Source: Ruminococcus sp. (lineage in GTDB: Bacteria > Bacillota > Clostridia > Oscillospirales > Ruminococcaceae). Taken from it: a DNA stretch of 32,412 bases. The translations under genes were made by a program, and so were the position numbers. The DNA is taken from assembly GCA_017513795.1 (NCBI GenBank), contig JAFXEJ010000089.1, forward strand, positions 1 through 32,412, written 5' to 3'. Under the pieces are notes generated by a model that was not told the origin of the DNA, made no database searches, and saw nothing but the letters and a program-made list of their open reading frames with translations. Each line of letters opens with the position of its first letter. Positions within the stretch are counted from its first letter, which is position 1. This document shows, piece by piece, positions 17,590 to 24,105 of this stretch.

Positions 17590-19115
17590 AAAAAGAGGTC
17601 AAAGGAATAATTGCTCTTGGCGGAGTACTTGCTGTTCTCGGCGGAGGACTTGCTGTTATGAAGCTTACGGATAAGTCCGGCAGCGAATCCTCTGACAGTA
17701 CAGATACACCGGCTGTTGAAACAACAACAGTTCCTTCCGGAAGCGGTATCATCCTTGTCGGCGACGGCGAGGTGCCTCAGGAAGGTCTTGTCTCAGAGCT
17801 TCATGTAAAGAACAGCGATGACGAGTTCGATATCGTTATGATCGAGCCGCCGACAGAGCAGATAGCTGCAAAGTACAGCATCAAGGGCTGCGAAGATCTT
17901 GACATAGATACAGGTATAGTTGCTACACTTGTAAACAATGTCAACGGAATCCAGTCAGCCGGACTTATATCTGAAAACTGTCAGGATCTTTCAAAGTATG
18001 GTCTTGACAATCCGGAAATCACCGCAGAAATGACTTATGACTCCGGAAAGAAAGTAAAATACTATGTTGGAATCAAGAATCCTGTAGATACAACAAAGTC
18101 ATATTTCAGAGTAGAAGGCAGCAATGATGTGTATATCATCGAAAACAGCCGTGTTGCGAATTATTACAAGACGGTAGCAGATTTTATCAGCAGATCAATG
18201 CTTGAATCTCCGGCAGAGGATGATATGCCTATTGTTGAAAGCCTTGTTCTTGAAAGAGAGGATATCGACTACAGAATAGTTCTTGAACCGAGTGAAACAA
18301 GTACAGACAGCAATGCCGGCGGAACTTCTGCAACACACGAGATGATTGAGCCGCTCAGCTCATATCTCAATGTTGAGCAGTCCTCGAAAATCACACACGG
18401 AATGTTCGGTCTTACTGCAACTGATGTATATGCATACCGCTGTACAGCTGATGATCTGAAAAATGCCGGTCTTGACAAACCTTTCTGCCGCACAGAAATG
18501 AAGTGCGATGACGGAAATGATTATGTTCTGCTTCTCAGCGAAATGCAGAACGAGGAAGATAAGGGACAGTTCTGCTATGCGATGTTCGAGGACGGACAGG
18601 TTATTTACACACTTTCAGCTGATAAAGCTCCGTGGGTAACTGTAATGCCTGTTGATATTGCATCCAGAATCATGGTGGGCAATACTGTATGGAACATCAC
18701 CGATCTTTCGATCAGCCTGAGCACCGGAGAAAAGAATGTATTCAAGCTTGCACCGATTGATCCGGCAAAGGAAACAAACAATACTGCTGAGGATTTCACA
18801 GCCGAGCTTAACGGCGAGGAGATACAGTATGAGCGTTTCAGACGTTTCTACAAGTATCTTGTATCCGCAAACGCTGAGGACCTTGTAATTGAAAAGGTGA
18901 CTCCCACAGGCGAACCTCTTGCAGTACTGGAATACACTGACGGTTATGTAAACAGGGACTATAAATTCGAGTTTTATGATTATTCTCCGATGACGGTTCT
19001 TGTAGCGGTAAACGGAGAATGCAGATTCTTCGGAAGCCGTGCTTATGTTGATAACCTCATTGAAAACGTCAGAAGGCTTGAAACCGGTGAAGAATTCTTA
19101 ACAACATGGAAATAA
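17586..19115 (+). CDS. DUF4340-like membrane-anchored protein
   Basis: A 509-aa protein with an N-terminal TM anchor (about 7-24) and a Ser/Thr-rich linker, then a long extracytoplasmic region. Repeated phrases such as LSKYGLDNPEITAEMTY, YFRVEGSNDVYIIE and NAGLDKPFCRTEMKC are typical of DUF4340, which usually follows GldG-like genes. It begins inside the GldG-like stop (ATGA), so it is translated with it. The family has no firmly assigned biochemical function. A role in envelope processes is inferred from context only. Confidence 0.85.
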   Translation: MKKEVKGIIALGGVLAVLGGGLAVMKLTDKSGSESSDSTDTPAVETTTVPSGSGIILVGDGEVPQEGLVSELHVKNSDDEFDIVMIEPPTEQIAAKYSIKGCEDLDIDTGIVATLVNNVNGIQSAGLISENCQDLSKYGLDNPEITAEMTYDSGKKVKYYVGIKNPVDTTKSYFRVEGSNDVYIIENSRVANYYKTVADFISRSMLESPAEDDMPIVESLVLEREDIDYRIVLEPSETSTDSNAGGTSATHEMIEPLSSYLNVEQSSKITHGMFGLTATDVYAYRCTADDLKNAGLDKPFCRTEMKCDDGNDYVLLLSEMQNEEDKGQFCYAMFEDGQVIYTLSADKAPWVTVMPVDIASRIMVGNTVWNITDLSISLSTGEKNVFKLAPIDPAKETNNTAEDFTAELNGEEIQYERFRRFYKYLVSANAEDLVIEKVTPTGEPLAVLEYTDGYVNRDYKFEFYDYSPMTVLVAVNGECRFFGSRAYVDNLIENVRRLETGEEFLTTWK

Positions 19116-19138
19116 TATTTTGACGGAGGTACTATATA

Positions 19139-19417
19139 ATGAACGAAAATTTTCTGATGTATAAGGGTTATCCTCTTGTAAGAAAGGGTAATGAGATATA
19201 TTACGGTTATATGTCAGATCCGTATGTGATCTGGATACAGATACTTGACACAAAAGAAGTCGAAGGAGCAAAGACAGCTTCAAAGGTTCGTGTAATACAG
19301 ATGTCCACAGAGACAGCTGACCCGATGAAGGCGTTCGTAAAGAATACCGAGAAGGAATGCGGACTTTACGAAGCGCTTGACATTGCCAGCGTATGGCTTG
19401 AAAAGGCTTTGAAGTGA
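19139..19417 (+). CDS. Small conserved-looking protein downstream of the ABC system
   Basis: A 92-aa soluble protein that I do not recognise. It has mixed charge, with an aromatic N-terminal half (YKGYPLVRKGNEIYYGYMSD) that looks like beta strands and a helical C-terminus (LYEALDIASVWLEKAL). There is no signal peptide. GGAGGT 9 nt upstream supports the ATG. It is 23 nt after the DUF4340 gene and ends just before a terminator, so it belongs to this operon. It may be a cytoplasmic partner of the ABC complex. Confidence 0.8.
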   Translation: MNENFLMYKGYPLVRKGNEIYYGYMSDPYVIWIQILDTKEVEGAKTASKVRVIQMSTETADPMKAFVKNTEKECGLYEALDIASVWLEKALK

Positions 19418-19423
19418 TTTCAG

Positions 19424-19449
19424 GGGCGGACATGATCCGCCCTTGTTTT
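19424..19449 (+). terminator. Intrinsic terminator of the ABC operon
   Basis: GGGCGGA (19424-19430) pairs with TCCGCCC (19436-19442) around CATGA, followed by TTGTTTT. It lies 7 nt after the stop of the 92-aa gene. Confidence 0.8.
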
Positions 19450-19495
19450 ATGGCAAAAATAAACGGACGGCGATATCGTTCCCTGACAGCAAAAA

Positions 19496-19517
19496 AGGCA
19501 GTCATTCGTGACTGCCT
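19496..19517. terminator. Left copy of a duplicated terminator hairpin
   Basis: A 22-nt palindrome (GGCAGTCA, TTCG-type loop, TGACTGCC) preceded by a run of six A. On the minus strand the hairpin is therefore followed by T6 and can terminate the flippase transcript. An identical 22-nt copy is at 19680-19701. Confidence 0.8.
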
Positions 19518-19679
19518 CAGCGTGTAGAAAAAGTATGTTGTAGGGGACGATGCCCACATCGTCCCGGGCTGATGTAGGCATCAGCCCCTACGAATTGGCT
19601 GTATATCGTTGTTCTGTGTAGGAATGGATATTATACGCCCGCAATTTCGAAACGAAATTCATGTTTTTCAACAATCTCA
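19518..19679. mobile_element. Inserted palindromic repeat element between the two hairpin copies
   Basis: 162 nt with no gene. It starts CAGCGTGTAGAAAAAGTATG, then has a palindromic block from GTAGGGGACGATG (about 19540) to CATCAGCCCCTAC (about 19590), an AT-rich part, CGCCCGCAA, and an AT-rich end finishing AACAATCTC. The same order of blocks is seen at 1-146. The identical 22-nt hairpins on both sides look like a target duplication. With no transposase it would be a non-autonomous, MITE-like repeat. That mobility is inference. Confidence 0.6.
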
Positions 19680-19708
19680 GGCAGTCATTCGTGACTGCCT
19701 TTTGTTTA
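19680..19708 (+). terminator. Right copy of the duplicated terminator hairpin
   Basis: Identical in sequence to 19496-19517, but followed by TTTGTTT, so this copy serves plus-strand transcription. Together the two copies look like the halves of one former bidirectional terminator (A6, hairpin, T-rich) between the convergent genes ending at 19417 and 19719. Confidence 0.8.
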
Positions 19709-19718
19709 TATCAAAGTA

Positions 19719-21149
19719 TTATCTCCTCTTGATAAGCTTCATTGCCGTTTCCATAAGAGCCTTATAATTGCTCCATACAACAAACGCAAGGAGAAGGATT
19801 ATCCAGAGAACGTAGAACACCGGTTTTGCAATGATAAACCAGCACATGAAGCAAAGCGCAATTGTGTTGAGCAGAGAATTGATTCCGTTGAAGCGGAAAG
19901 GAATATAATATCTTGCATCAATGATTCTTGCCCAGAAACAGAGGTAATAGCTGAGGAATGTGGCAATTGCCGCACCCTGAATTCCCCATTCGGGAATGAG
20001 GAAGAAATTGAGGACTATATTTGCCATACTTGCGGCAAAGCTTGTCCAGAAGGAATTCTTTGTGTGCTTCGTTGCAGTATAGATACTGCTGAGGAACTGG
20101 TCAAGACACATGAACAGTGCCGCAATTACGAGGACAGGCGTGTAGATGTATACACTGCCGTATTCACCGAAATTCTTAGCAGTTACAAAGATCGGCGTAA
20201 CTATCTGAACTCCGGCGATAAGCATAGCTGAGGAGATAAACAGCAGAGCTTCATACGCACGGTATACTTTTTCGTAGAAATGGCTTCTGTCCTTGGAGTT
20301 GTTTTCCATAATAGCGGACATATTCCATGCCTGAAAGAAAATAGTCGAAACCATTGAGATAAGATTCGGGATTTTCGTTGCGTATCCGTAGATACCAGCT
20401 GCACTTTCTCCGAGAGTAACTCTGTCGCTGTGCATATAGCGGATGAAAAGACGGTCAGAAAATCCTGTGATAACCCACATTACAACAGTCGGGATAAGCG
20501 GGATTGCAAATCGCATCATGCTTGTAGCGAGCTTCTTGTTGTAGTAGCGTATGTTGAGATCAGTGTGAAGCTTCGCAGCGACAAAAAGGAATATCGCAGA
20601 GCAGAGATCGGAAAGAATAACAGAAAGCATGAATCCGTTTACGCCCCAGTGAAGATTCGAGATGAAGATGATGTTGAAGATGAAAAGCGTAAGCGTTGCG
20701 AAAATTCCGTCAAGTGAGAACAGCTTGACCATTCCCTTTGCACGGACGAACTGCGAACAAAGCGACCTGAAAGCCGACGTGCAGACGTATATCAGCAGAA
20801 GTATGGTGTAGCCGTCTATGAAGTCGAGGAAGCTTATAAGCCGGAATATCGGCGATAGTATCAGCATTATTGCAAGACCGGCGCTGTTCAGTATAGTTGC
20901 GGTAGTGAATACCTGTCCTTTGTGGTATTTGTTGTCAAGTCCGTAACGGATAACCGCTTCGGTCATGGAGAATGTGAAGATCGGCAGAAGGAAATTGGCT
21001 GTAATTTCAAGAAGCTCCTTGGTAGAGCTGTCCGCCGGACTGATATTGCTTGTATACAGTCGTGTCAGGAGGATTACTAGGAATTTCGAGCCAAAATTTC
21101 CGATAGCGAAAATCATCGTATTAAAGGCAAGCTTTTTATATTTGTCCAT
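19719..21149 (-). CDS. Polysaccharide flippase (Wzx/MurJ-like, MOP superfamily)
   Basis: A 476-aa integral membrane protein with about 12-14 hydrophobic segments spread along its length. It opens MDKYKKLAFNTMIFAIGNFGSKFL, the usual start of oligosaccharide flippases, and has the C-terminal pattern FWTSFAASMANIVLNFFLIPEWGIQGAAIATFLSY. It should move lipid-linked sugar units across the cytoplasmic membrane for capsule, exopolysaccharide or wall polymers. No glycosyltransferases are next to it, so its substrate is open. The ribosome binding site is poor: AGGGA lies too far upstream of the ATG. No better in-frame start is seen. Confidence 0.92.
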   Translation of the reverse strand: MDKYKKLAFNTMIFAIGNFGSKFLVILLTRLYTSNISPADSSTKELLEITANFLLPIFTFSMTEAVIRYGLDNKYHKGQVFTTATILNSAGLAIMLILSPIFRLISFLDFIDGYTILLLIYVCTSAFRSLCSQFVRAKGMVKLFSLDGIFATLTLFIFNIIFISNLHWGVNGFMLSVILSDLCSAIFLFVAAKLHTDLNIRYYNKKLATSMMRFAIPLIPTVVMWVITGFSDRLFIRYMHSDRVTLGESAAGIYGYATKIPNLISMVSTIFFQAWNMSAIMENNSKDRSHFYEKVYRAYEALLFISSAMLIAGVQIVTPIFVTAKNFGEYGSVYIYTPVLVIAALFMCLDQFLSSIYTATKHTKNSFWTSFAASMANIVLNFFLIPEWGIQGAAIATFLSYYLCFWARIIDARYYIPFRFNGINSLLNTIALCFMCWFIIAKPVFYVLWIILLLAFVVWSNYKALMETAMKLIKRR

Positions 21150-21190
21150 TTTTGATTATCACGTCCCTGTAAATTAAGTATCTGATATAT

Positions 21191-21219
21191 ATTATATCAC
21201 AATTTCAAGGATTTGTCAT
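21191..21219 (-). promoter_or_regulatory. Putative sigma-A promoter for the flippase gene
   Basis: On the minus strand ATGACA (21214-21219), a 17-nt spacer and TATAAT (21191-21196), with TGA before the -10. It lies about 40 nt upstream of the flippase start. Confidence 0.65.
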
Positions 21220-21344
21220 CATTTTTCGGGATTTTCAGAGAGTAAATAAGGGGTATAGTTTCCTTGCATTTTGTAGGAAATGACGAAAAAAAGCTCTCAT
21301 ATATGTTAAAGTGGAAGAATTTTAAAAAAACAGTGCAAAAAGAC

Positions 21345-21373
21345 GTGACAATTAATGAATAATGTGTTATAAT
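21345..21373 (+). promoter_or_regulatory. Putative sigma-A promoter for the Ig-like protein gene
   Basis: GTGACA (21345-21350), a 17-nt spacer and TATAAT (21368-21373). It lies about 95 nt before the start codon, leaving a leader of about 85 nt. Confidence 0.65.
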
Positions 21374-21389
21374 TAATGCGAACATATGT

Positions 21390-21445
21390 GGAGCAATATT
21401 GGAAAATGATTTATATAAAGCATATGTATTTTAATGTATTGCTCC
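21390..21445 (+). promoter_or_regulatory. Inverted repeat closing the leader of the Ig-like gene
   Basis: GGAGCAATA (21390-21398) and TATTGCTCC (21437-21445) are exact reverse complements. They span almost the whole 5' leader and end 10 nt before the AAAGG ribosome binding site. A closed 9-bp stem with a 38-nt AU-rich interior is predicted. It could modulate translation or stability. It matches no riboswitch class I know. Confidence 0.4.
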
Positions 21446-21466
21446 GAAAAAAGAGAAAGGAATTTT

Positions 21467-22057
21467 ATGGTTATGGACAACAACAATTCACAGCGACCGA
21501 GAAAAAGAATCACACGCGAAATTGCAAGAAAAAGACAGCTCACTGCACTCTTTGTCATAGCTTTTTTAGTTCTGTTATTCGTTATACTTATAGCTAAAGG
21601 CTGTTCAAGTGATAAATCAAAGGACAGCGGCAAGAAAAAGACGGATTCAGGCTCAAATACATCGGTAGTCACAACAACATCACCGGCTGATGTTCCGGCA
21701 GTTACAACAACTACTGTAAATCCGGAAACAACTACAGCTCCTTTTGTAAATACAAGCGGATTCAAGCTTGACAGATACAGCGTATATCTCAACGTAGGCG
21801 AGTCAGAAATGCCTATTGTAAAGGAATATCCGGCTGGTTCAAATGAATCTCACGAGCGCTGGTCATCAAGTGATACTTCTGTTGCTACAGTAGACGGTCT
21901 TGGAAATATCACAGCTCTTGCACCCGGCGAATGCTATGTTATACTGAAATCTGCTGCTGATGAAACACAGGAGGTTCAGATCAAGGTAACTGTTGCTGAC
22001 AGCGGCAACGGTACTGCAACTACTACTGCGCCTGCACAGGGACAGCAGATATACTGA
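21467..22057 (+). CDS. Membrane-anchored protein with a bacterial Ig-like (BIG2) domain
   Basis: A 196-aa protein. A basic cytoplasmic N-terminus (about 1-27, RPRKRITREIARKR) is followed by one TM segment (about 28-48), a Lys/Ser stretch, a long Thr/Val/Pro linker (about 70-98) and a BIG2 domain (about 105-185: LNVGESEMPIV, WSSSDTSVATVDGLGNITALAPGECYV). It ends in another Thr-rich tail. BIG2 domains are common in surface proteins of gut Firmicutes. Start 21467 is chosen over an upstream in-frame ATG at 21434, since AAAGG (21456-21460) is 6 nt away and the longer form would translate the leader stem. ATG 21473 is an alternative. Confidence 0.88.
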   Translation: MVMDNNNSQRPRKRITREIARKRQLTALFVIAFLVLLFVILIAKGCSSDKSKDSGKKKTDSGSNTSVVTTTSPADVPAVTTTTVNPETTTAPFVNTSGFKLDRYSVYLNVGESEMPIVKEYPAGSNESHERWSSSDTSVATVDGLGNITALAPGECYVILKSAADETQEVQIKVTVADSGNGTATTTAPAQGQQIY

Positions 22058-22066
22058 TAACACTAA

Positions 22067-22101
22067 AGGCGATACCGCACAATTTCTGTGCAGTATCGCC
22101 T
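22067..22101 (+). terminator. Hairpin after the Ig-like gene (first of two)
   Basis: AGGCGATAC plus GCACA pairs with TGTGC plus GTATCGCCT, with small mismatches in the middle. The following sequence TAAAATAATA is weakly U-rich, so this is probably a 3'-end stabiliser or an assisting terminator ahead of the stronger one at 22111. Confidence 0.55.
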
Positions 22102-22110
22102 AAAATAATA

Positions 22111-22146
22111 CGGAGCACTTCCTGATATGGAAATGCTCCGTTTTTT
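22111..22146 (+). terminator. Intrinsic terminator between convergent genes
   Basis: CGGAGCA and TTCC (22111-22122) pair with GGAA and TGCTCCG (22129-22140), followed by T6 (22141-22146). The T tract reaches the last codon of the convergent CNNM gene, so the two units are packed very tightly. Confidence 0.85.
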
Positions 22147-23461
22147 ATTCTTCTGAAAGCTCAGCGGGGAGTTTTTTTACTCTGCAAAGCTCAATTCGGT
22201 GATGCTTTACTTCAAGAACGTCAATGTCAAGACCGTCAGAAGTTACTGATATCTGAGTTCCGTTGGCTGGAATTTCTCCGAGAACAGCGATAACATAACC
22301 GCTGAAAGTCTCGTACTTGTCAGCCGGAAGAACGATATCAAGCTCCTCGCACACTTCGCTGAGGGCTGTCACGCCGGGAATTGTCCATGTATCATCCTCG
22401 ATCTGTTCAAGTCTTGCGCCGGTTTGATCTGGTTCTTCTTCAGCAAAATCGCCGACAAGCTGTTCAACGAGGTCGGTAATGGTGATAATTCCGCTCATAC
22501 CGCCGTATTCATCGACAACAACGGCAAAACGGCTTGCACCGGACTGCTTCATAGCTTCAAAAAGCCTGTCAGCCTTCATGTTTTCGTGAACGAAGAAAGG
22601 CTCACGGACAGCATTTTCCATGATGTTGTCATGGTCTTTGTTTTCAAGGCGGAAGTAATCCTTAGCGTCAAGAACACCGATAACATTGTCAACATTTTCG
22701 CCGCATACAGGGAAATACGAGTGGCGTGTGCGGTGGATGGTTTCTTCCCATACATCTGTTGTATCGCTGCTCCAGAGAACGCTTACGTCAGTTCTGTGAG
22801 TGCATATCTGATCGGCGGTAAGATCGTCGAAAGCGAATACATTCTTGATGATTCTGTTTTCGTCCTCGTCGATGGTACCTTTTTCTGCGCCTGCGTCGGA
22901 CATTATGAGGATTTCCTCCTCTGTAACTGTATCATCTTCGCTGTTGGGATCAATGCCGAGAAGTCTGAGGATTCCGTTAGTAGAGCCGTTGAGAAGCCAT
23001 ACCAGCGGAGCAAAAGCCTTTGATATAAATGAAATGATTCCGGACATTCCGAGAGCGATTTTCTCAGGATTCTTCATAGCAAGACGTTTGGGAACGAGTT
23101 CTCCGAAAACGAGCGTGAAGAAGGAGAGTATCAGTGTAATGATAACAACTGAAGCGGAATGAAGAATTTCCTCAGAAACAGGGATTCCTGTTTTAGAGAG
23201 GAGAGAAACAAGATATCCGGCGAAATTTCCGGCAGCGAAAGCTGAACCGATAAAGCCGGCGAGAGTGATGGCGACCTGAATCGTAGCAAGGAAGCGTGAC
23301 GGTGCGTCCGTGAGTTTTTTAAGGCGGACAGCACGTTTGTTGCCGCTTGCGGCGAGTTTGTCAAGCCGTGCATCGTTGATGGAAATTACAGCGATTTCCG
23401 CACAGGCGAAAACAGCGTTGAGAGCAATGAGAATAATTTGCAGAATTATCTGCCCGATCAT
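22145..23461 (-). CDS. CNNM/CorC (HlyC) family transporter
   Basis: A 438-aa membrane protein of the DUF21-CBS-CorC architecture. The transmembrane DUF21 domain covers about 1-185 (IALNAVFACAEIAVISINDARLDKLA, FGELVPKRLAMKNPEKIA), a CBS pair about 200-335 (VVVDEYGGMSGIITITDLVEQLVGD near 313) and the C-terminal CorC/HlyC domain about 350-430. Relatives export or regulate magnesium and cobalt. Older names calling it a haemolysin are unreliable. GGAGG (minus strand, 23473-23477) lies 11 nt upstream. The mRNA leader is long (about 210 nt) and holds a small ORF and a hairpin. Confidence 0.93.
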   Translation of the reverse strand: MIGQIILQIILIALNAVFACAEIAVISINDARLDKLAASGNKRAVRLKKLTDAPSRFLATIQVAITLAGFIGSAFAAGNFAGYLVSLLSKTGIPVSEEILHSASVVIITLILSFFTLVFGELVPKRLAMKNPEKIALGMSGIISFISKAFAPLVWLLNGSTNGILRLLGIDPNSEDDTVTEEEILIMSDAGAEKGTIDEDENRIIKNVFAFDDLTADQICTHRTDVSVLWSSDTTDVWEETIHRTRHSYFPVCGENVDNVIGVLDAKDYFRLENKDHDNIMENAVREPFFVHENMKADRLFEAMKQSGASRFAVVVDEYGGMSGIITITDLVEQLVGDFAEEEPDQTGARLEQIEDDTWTIPGVTALSEVCEELDIVLPADKYETFSGYVIAVLGEIPANGTQISVTSDGLDIDVLEVKHHRIELCRVKKLPAELSEE

Positions 23462-23484
23462 AATAAATTAAACCTCCGATATAC

Positions 23485-23499
23485 GGGGAGTTCGTCCCC
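23485..23499 (-). promoter_or_regulatory. Hairpin just upstream of the CNNM ribosome binding site
   Basis: GGGGA and TCCCC form a 5-bp GC stem with a 5-nt loop, 7 nt upstream of the GGAGG on the minus strand. It has no U tract. It could tune ribosome access. Confidence 0.35.
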
Positions 23500-23548
23500 T
23501 GATGATATTAATGACAGAAAAAAGTGTACAAGCGCAAACAGACACAGC

Positions 23549-23638
23549 CTAGCACAAATAATAATAGTGCAGACCGTGCCTGAGATATACATATTTATTA
23601 TCGAAATTATCAGGGCTGCCGTCAGGACCAGCGTCCAT
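23549..23638 (-). CDS. Possible 29-residue leader peptide upstream of the CNNM gene
   Basis: The reading frame starts MDAGPDGSPDN and ends at a TAG 88 nt before the CNNM ATG. It has a strong GGAGGTGG site about 8 nt upstream of its ATG and a good promoter about 40 nt further up, which is why I list it despite its size. The MDxGPxGSP opening resembles, from memory, the first residues of some Firmicute CNNM proteins, so it could also be a displaced original N-terminus. It may act as a regulatory uORF. Function is unknown. Confidence 0.35.
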   Translation of the reverse strand: MDAGPDGSPDNFDNKYVYLRHGLHYYYLC

Positions 23639-23679
23639 TAATGATTCCACCTCCATGGGAATAATTAAAGATTTCTTAT

Positions 23680-23708
23680 ATTATATCATTAGTTGCGGCT
23701 TTTTTCAA
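23680..23708 (-). promoter_or_regulatory. Putative sigma-A promoter for the CNNM leader and gene
   Basis: On the minus strand TTGAAA (23703-23708), a 17-nt spacer and TATAAT (23680-23685) with TGA before it. The transcript would start near 23673 and carry a leader of about 210 nt. Confidence 0.65.
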
Positions 23709-23866
23709 GTGATAATACAAAATGTTTCTGAAATATGGTGTTTTGGTATAATTATACTGCATTGATTTGGTGATAATGACGGTGATTTAATGTATACGGA
23801 GAAAAGTTGCACAGAAAATGTGGCTGTTTTTTGCAGTATTTCTACAAAAACCGGAAATGATAATTC

Positions 23867-23895
23867 TTGACAATTTTTGTGAATAATGATATTAT
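23867..23895 (+). promoter_or_regulatory. Consensus promoter for the riboswitch-ATPase transcript
   Basis: TTGACA (23867-23872), a 17-nt spacer and TATTAT (23890-23895). Transcription would start near 23902, right at the riboswitch. Confidence 0.75.
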
Positions 23896-23903
23896 ATTAA
23901 ATG

Positions 23904-24004
23904 TAAAAGGGAGTAGCTTCCCGACATATAGTCGGGTGTTCGCATCGCCACAACCACAGCTCAGCTGTCGGGCGGACAGGGCATATGCTTTAGCAAGACT
24001 TTTA
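23904..24004 (+). ncRNA. yybP-ykoY-type (manganese) riboswitch aptamer
   Basis: The leader opens with TAAAAGGGAGTAGC (23904-23917) and closes with AGCAAGACTTTTA (23992-24004), which I recognise as the conserved P1 strands of yybP-ykoY RNAs. TAAAAG pairs exactly with CTTTTA. Inside are a CCCGAC/GTCGGG hairpin, the conserved GCATCGCCACA segment and an ACAGCT/AGCTGT hairpin. Members of this class bind Mn2+ and control metal exporters, including P-type ATPases, which fits the next gene. The call rests on recalled consensus; no covariance model was run. Confidence 0.8.
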
Positions 24005-24054
24005 TTGCACCTTGATATGAATTTTCGTGTCAGGCTGCAATAAAAGCCTTTTTT
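23997..24054 (+). terminator. Riboswitch-controlled terminator
   Basis: CTTTTATTGCA (23999-24009) pairs with TGCAATAAAAG (24036-24046), extended by CTTGA/TCAGG, and a T tract follows (24049-24054). The left arm shares CTTTTA with the 3' strand of aptamer stem P1. Ligand binding should therefore hold these bases in P1, prevent the terminator and switch the gene on, as known for this class. Confidence 0.85.
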
Positions 24055-24105
24055 ATGTCTGCGGATGAGTATTCCCACATATTTAAAGAAACGGAGAAAG
24101 AGAAT

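Noticed and set aside
23458-23592. A 44-codon hydrophobic reading frame that overlaps the CNNM start by ATGA
   Set aside because: It has no ribosome binding site at its only ATG and may be chance. It would matter only if the leader ORF frameshifts into it.
23462-23700. M-box (Mg2+) riboswitch upstream of the CNNM gene
   Set aside because: The conserved M-box segments such as GGTGAGGCTCCTATA are not present on the minus strand leader.
24055-24105. A 17-residue N-terminal extension of the P-type ATPase
   Set aside because: It would start directly at the T tract of the riboswitch terminator and has no ribosome binding site; 24106 has one.
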